Positions 63,991 to 64,000 of a stretch of DNA of 64,000 nt are shown piece after piece. Under the pieces are notes generated by a model. That model saw only the letters and a list, made by a program, of their open reading frames with translations. It was not told the origin of the DNA and ran no database searches. Both the position numbers and the translations under genes were made by a program. Numbering within the stretch: the first letter of the stretch is position 1; every line of letters starts with the position of its first letter. Location of the stretch: assembly GCA_030340625.1 (NCBI GenBank), contig JAOPHQ010002844.1, positions 1-64,000 on the forward strand. Direction: 5' to 3'. The DNA is from Merluccius polli. Its lineage: Eukaryota; Chordata; Actinopteri; Gadiformes; Merlucciidae.

Positions 63991-64000
63991 GTTGCCTTTT

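Overview
The window is vertebrate genomic DNA, almost certainly from a ray-finned fish. It shows GT-AG introns, very long (CA)n tracts, hAT-type DNA transposons with 8-bp target duplications, an L2-like LINE with the 3' tail typical of fish, and a Tc1-like transposase end. The species cannot be named from the sequence alone.

One gene dominates. DNA ligase I (LIG1) lies on the minus strand from its start codon at 63988-63990 to its stop codon at 13067-13069, about 51 kb. I placed 27 coding exons by matching human LIG1 from memory, by GT/AG borders and by codon phase. Phases agree at every junction but one (exon 3 to exon 4). The protein is about 1,140 residues, against 919 in human. It has an N-terminal PCNA-binding motif, a greatly expanded lysine/proline repeat, an acidic region, the DNA-binding domain (exons 8-16), the adenylation domain with the catalytic KYDG lysine (exons 17-22) and the OB-fold domain (exons 23-27). 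No catalytic motif is broken, so the gene looks functional.

Layout: 1-12.8 kb is downstream flank, rich in simple repeats with few transposons and no gene I can support. 12.8-13.07 kb is the LIG1 3' UTR. 13.07-64.0 kb is the gene, whose introns are packed with transposable elements. The larger introns are 22 (19.3-26.0 kb), 14 (35.9-42.4 kb), 8 (46.3-49.9 kb), 7 (50.0-54.6 kb) and 4 (57.9-61.1 kb).

The most interesting features are where repeats meet LIG1 splicing. The exon 21 donor site has been copied about five times in a 26-bp tandem array. The acceptors of exons 14 and 21 sit directly against (UG)n tracts of 118 and 154 nt with almost no pyrimidine tract. Inverted hAT copies lie in introns on both sides of exons 9-22. 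A foldback element with 67-bp perfect arms encloses telomere-like repeats, a pair of MITEs has 9-bp target duplications, and one hAT carries a GC-rich minisatellite.
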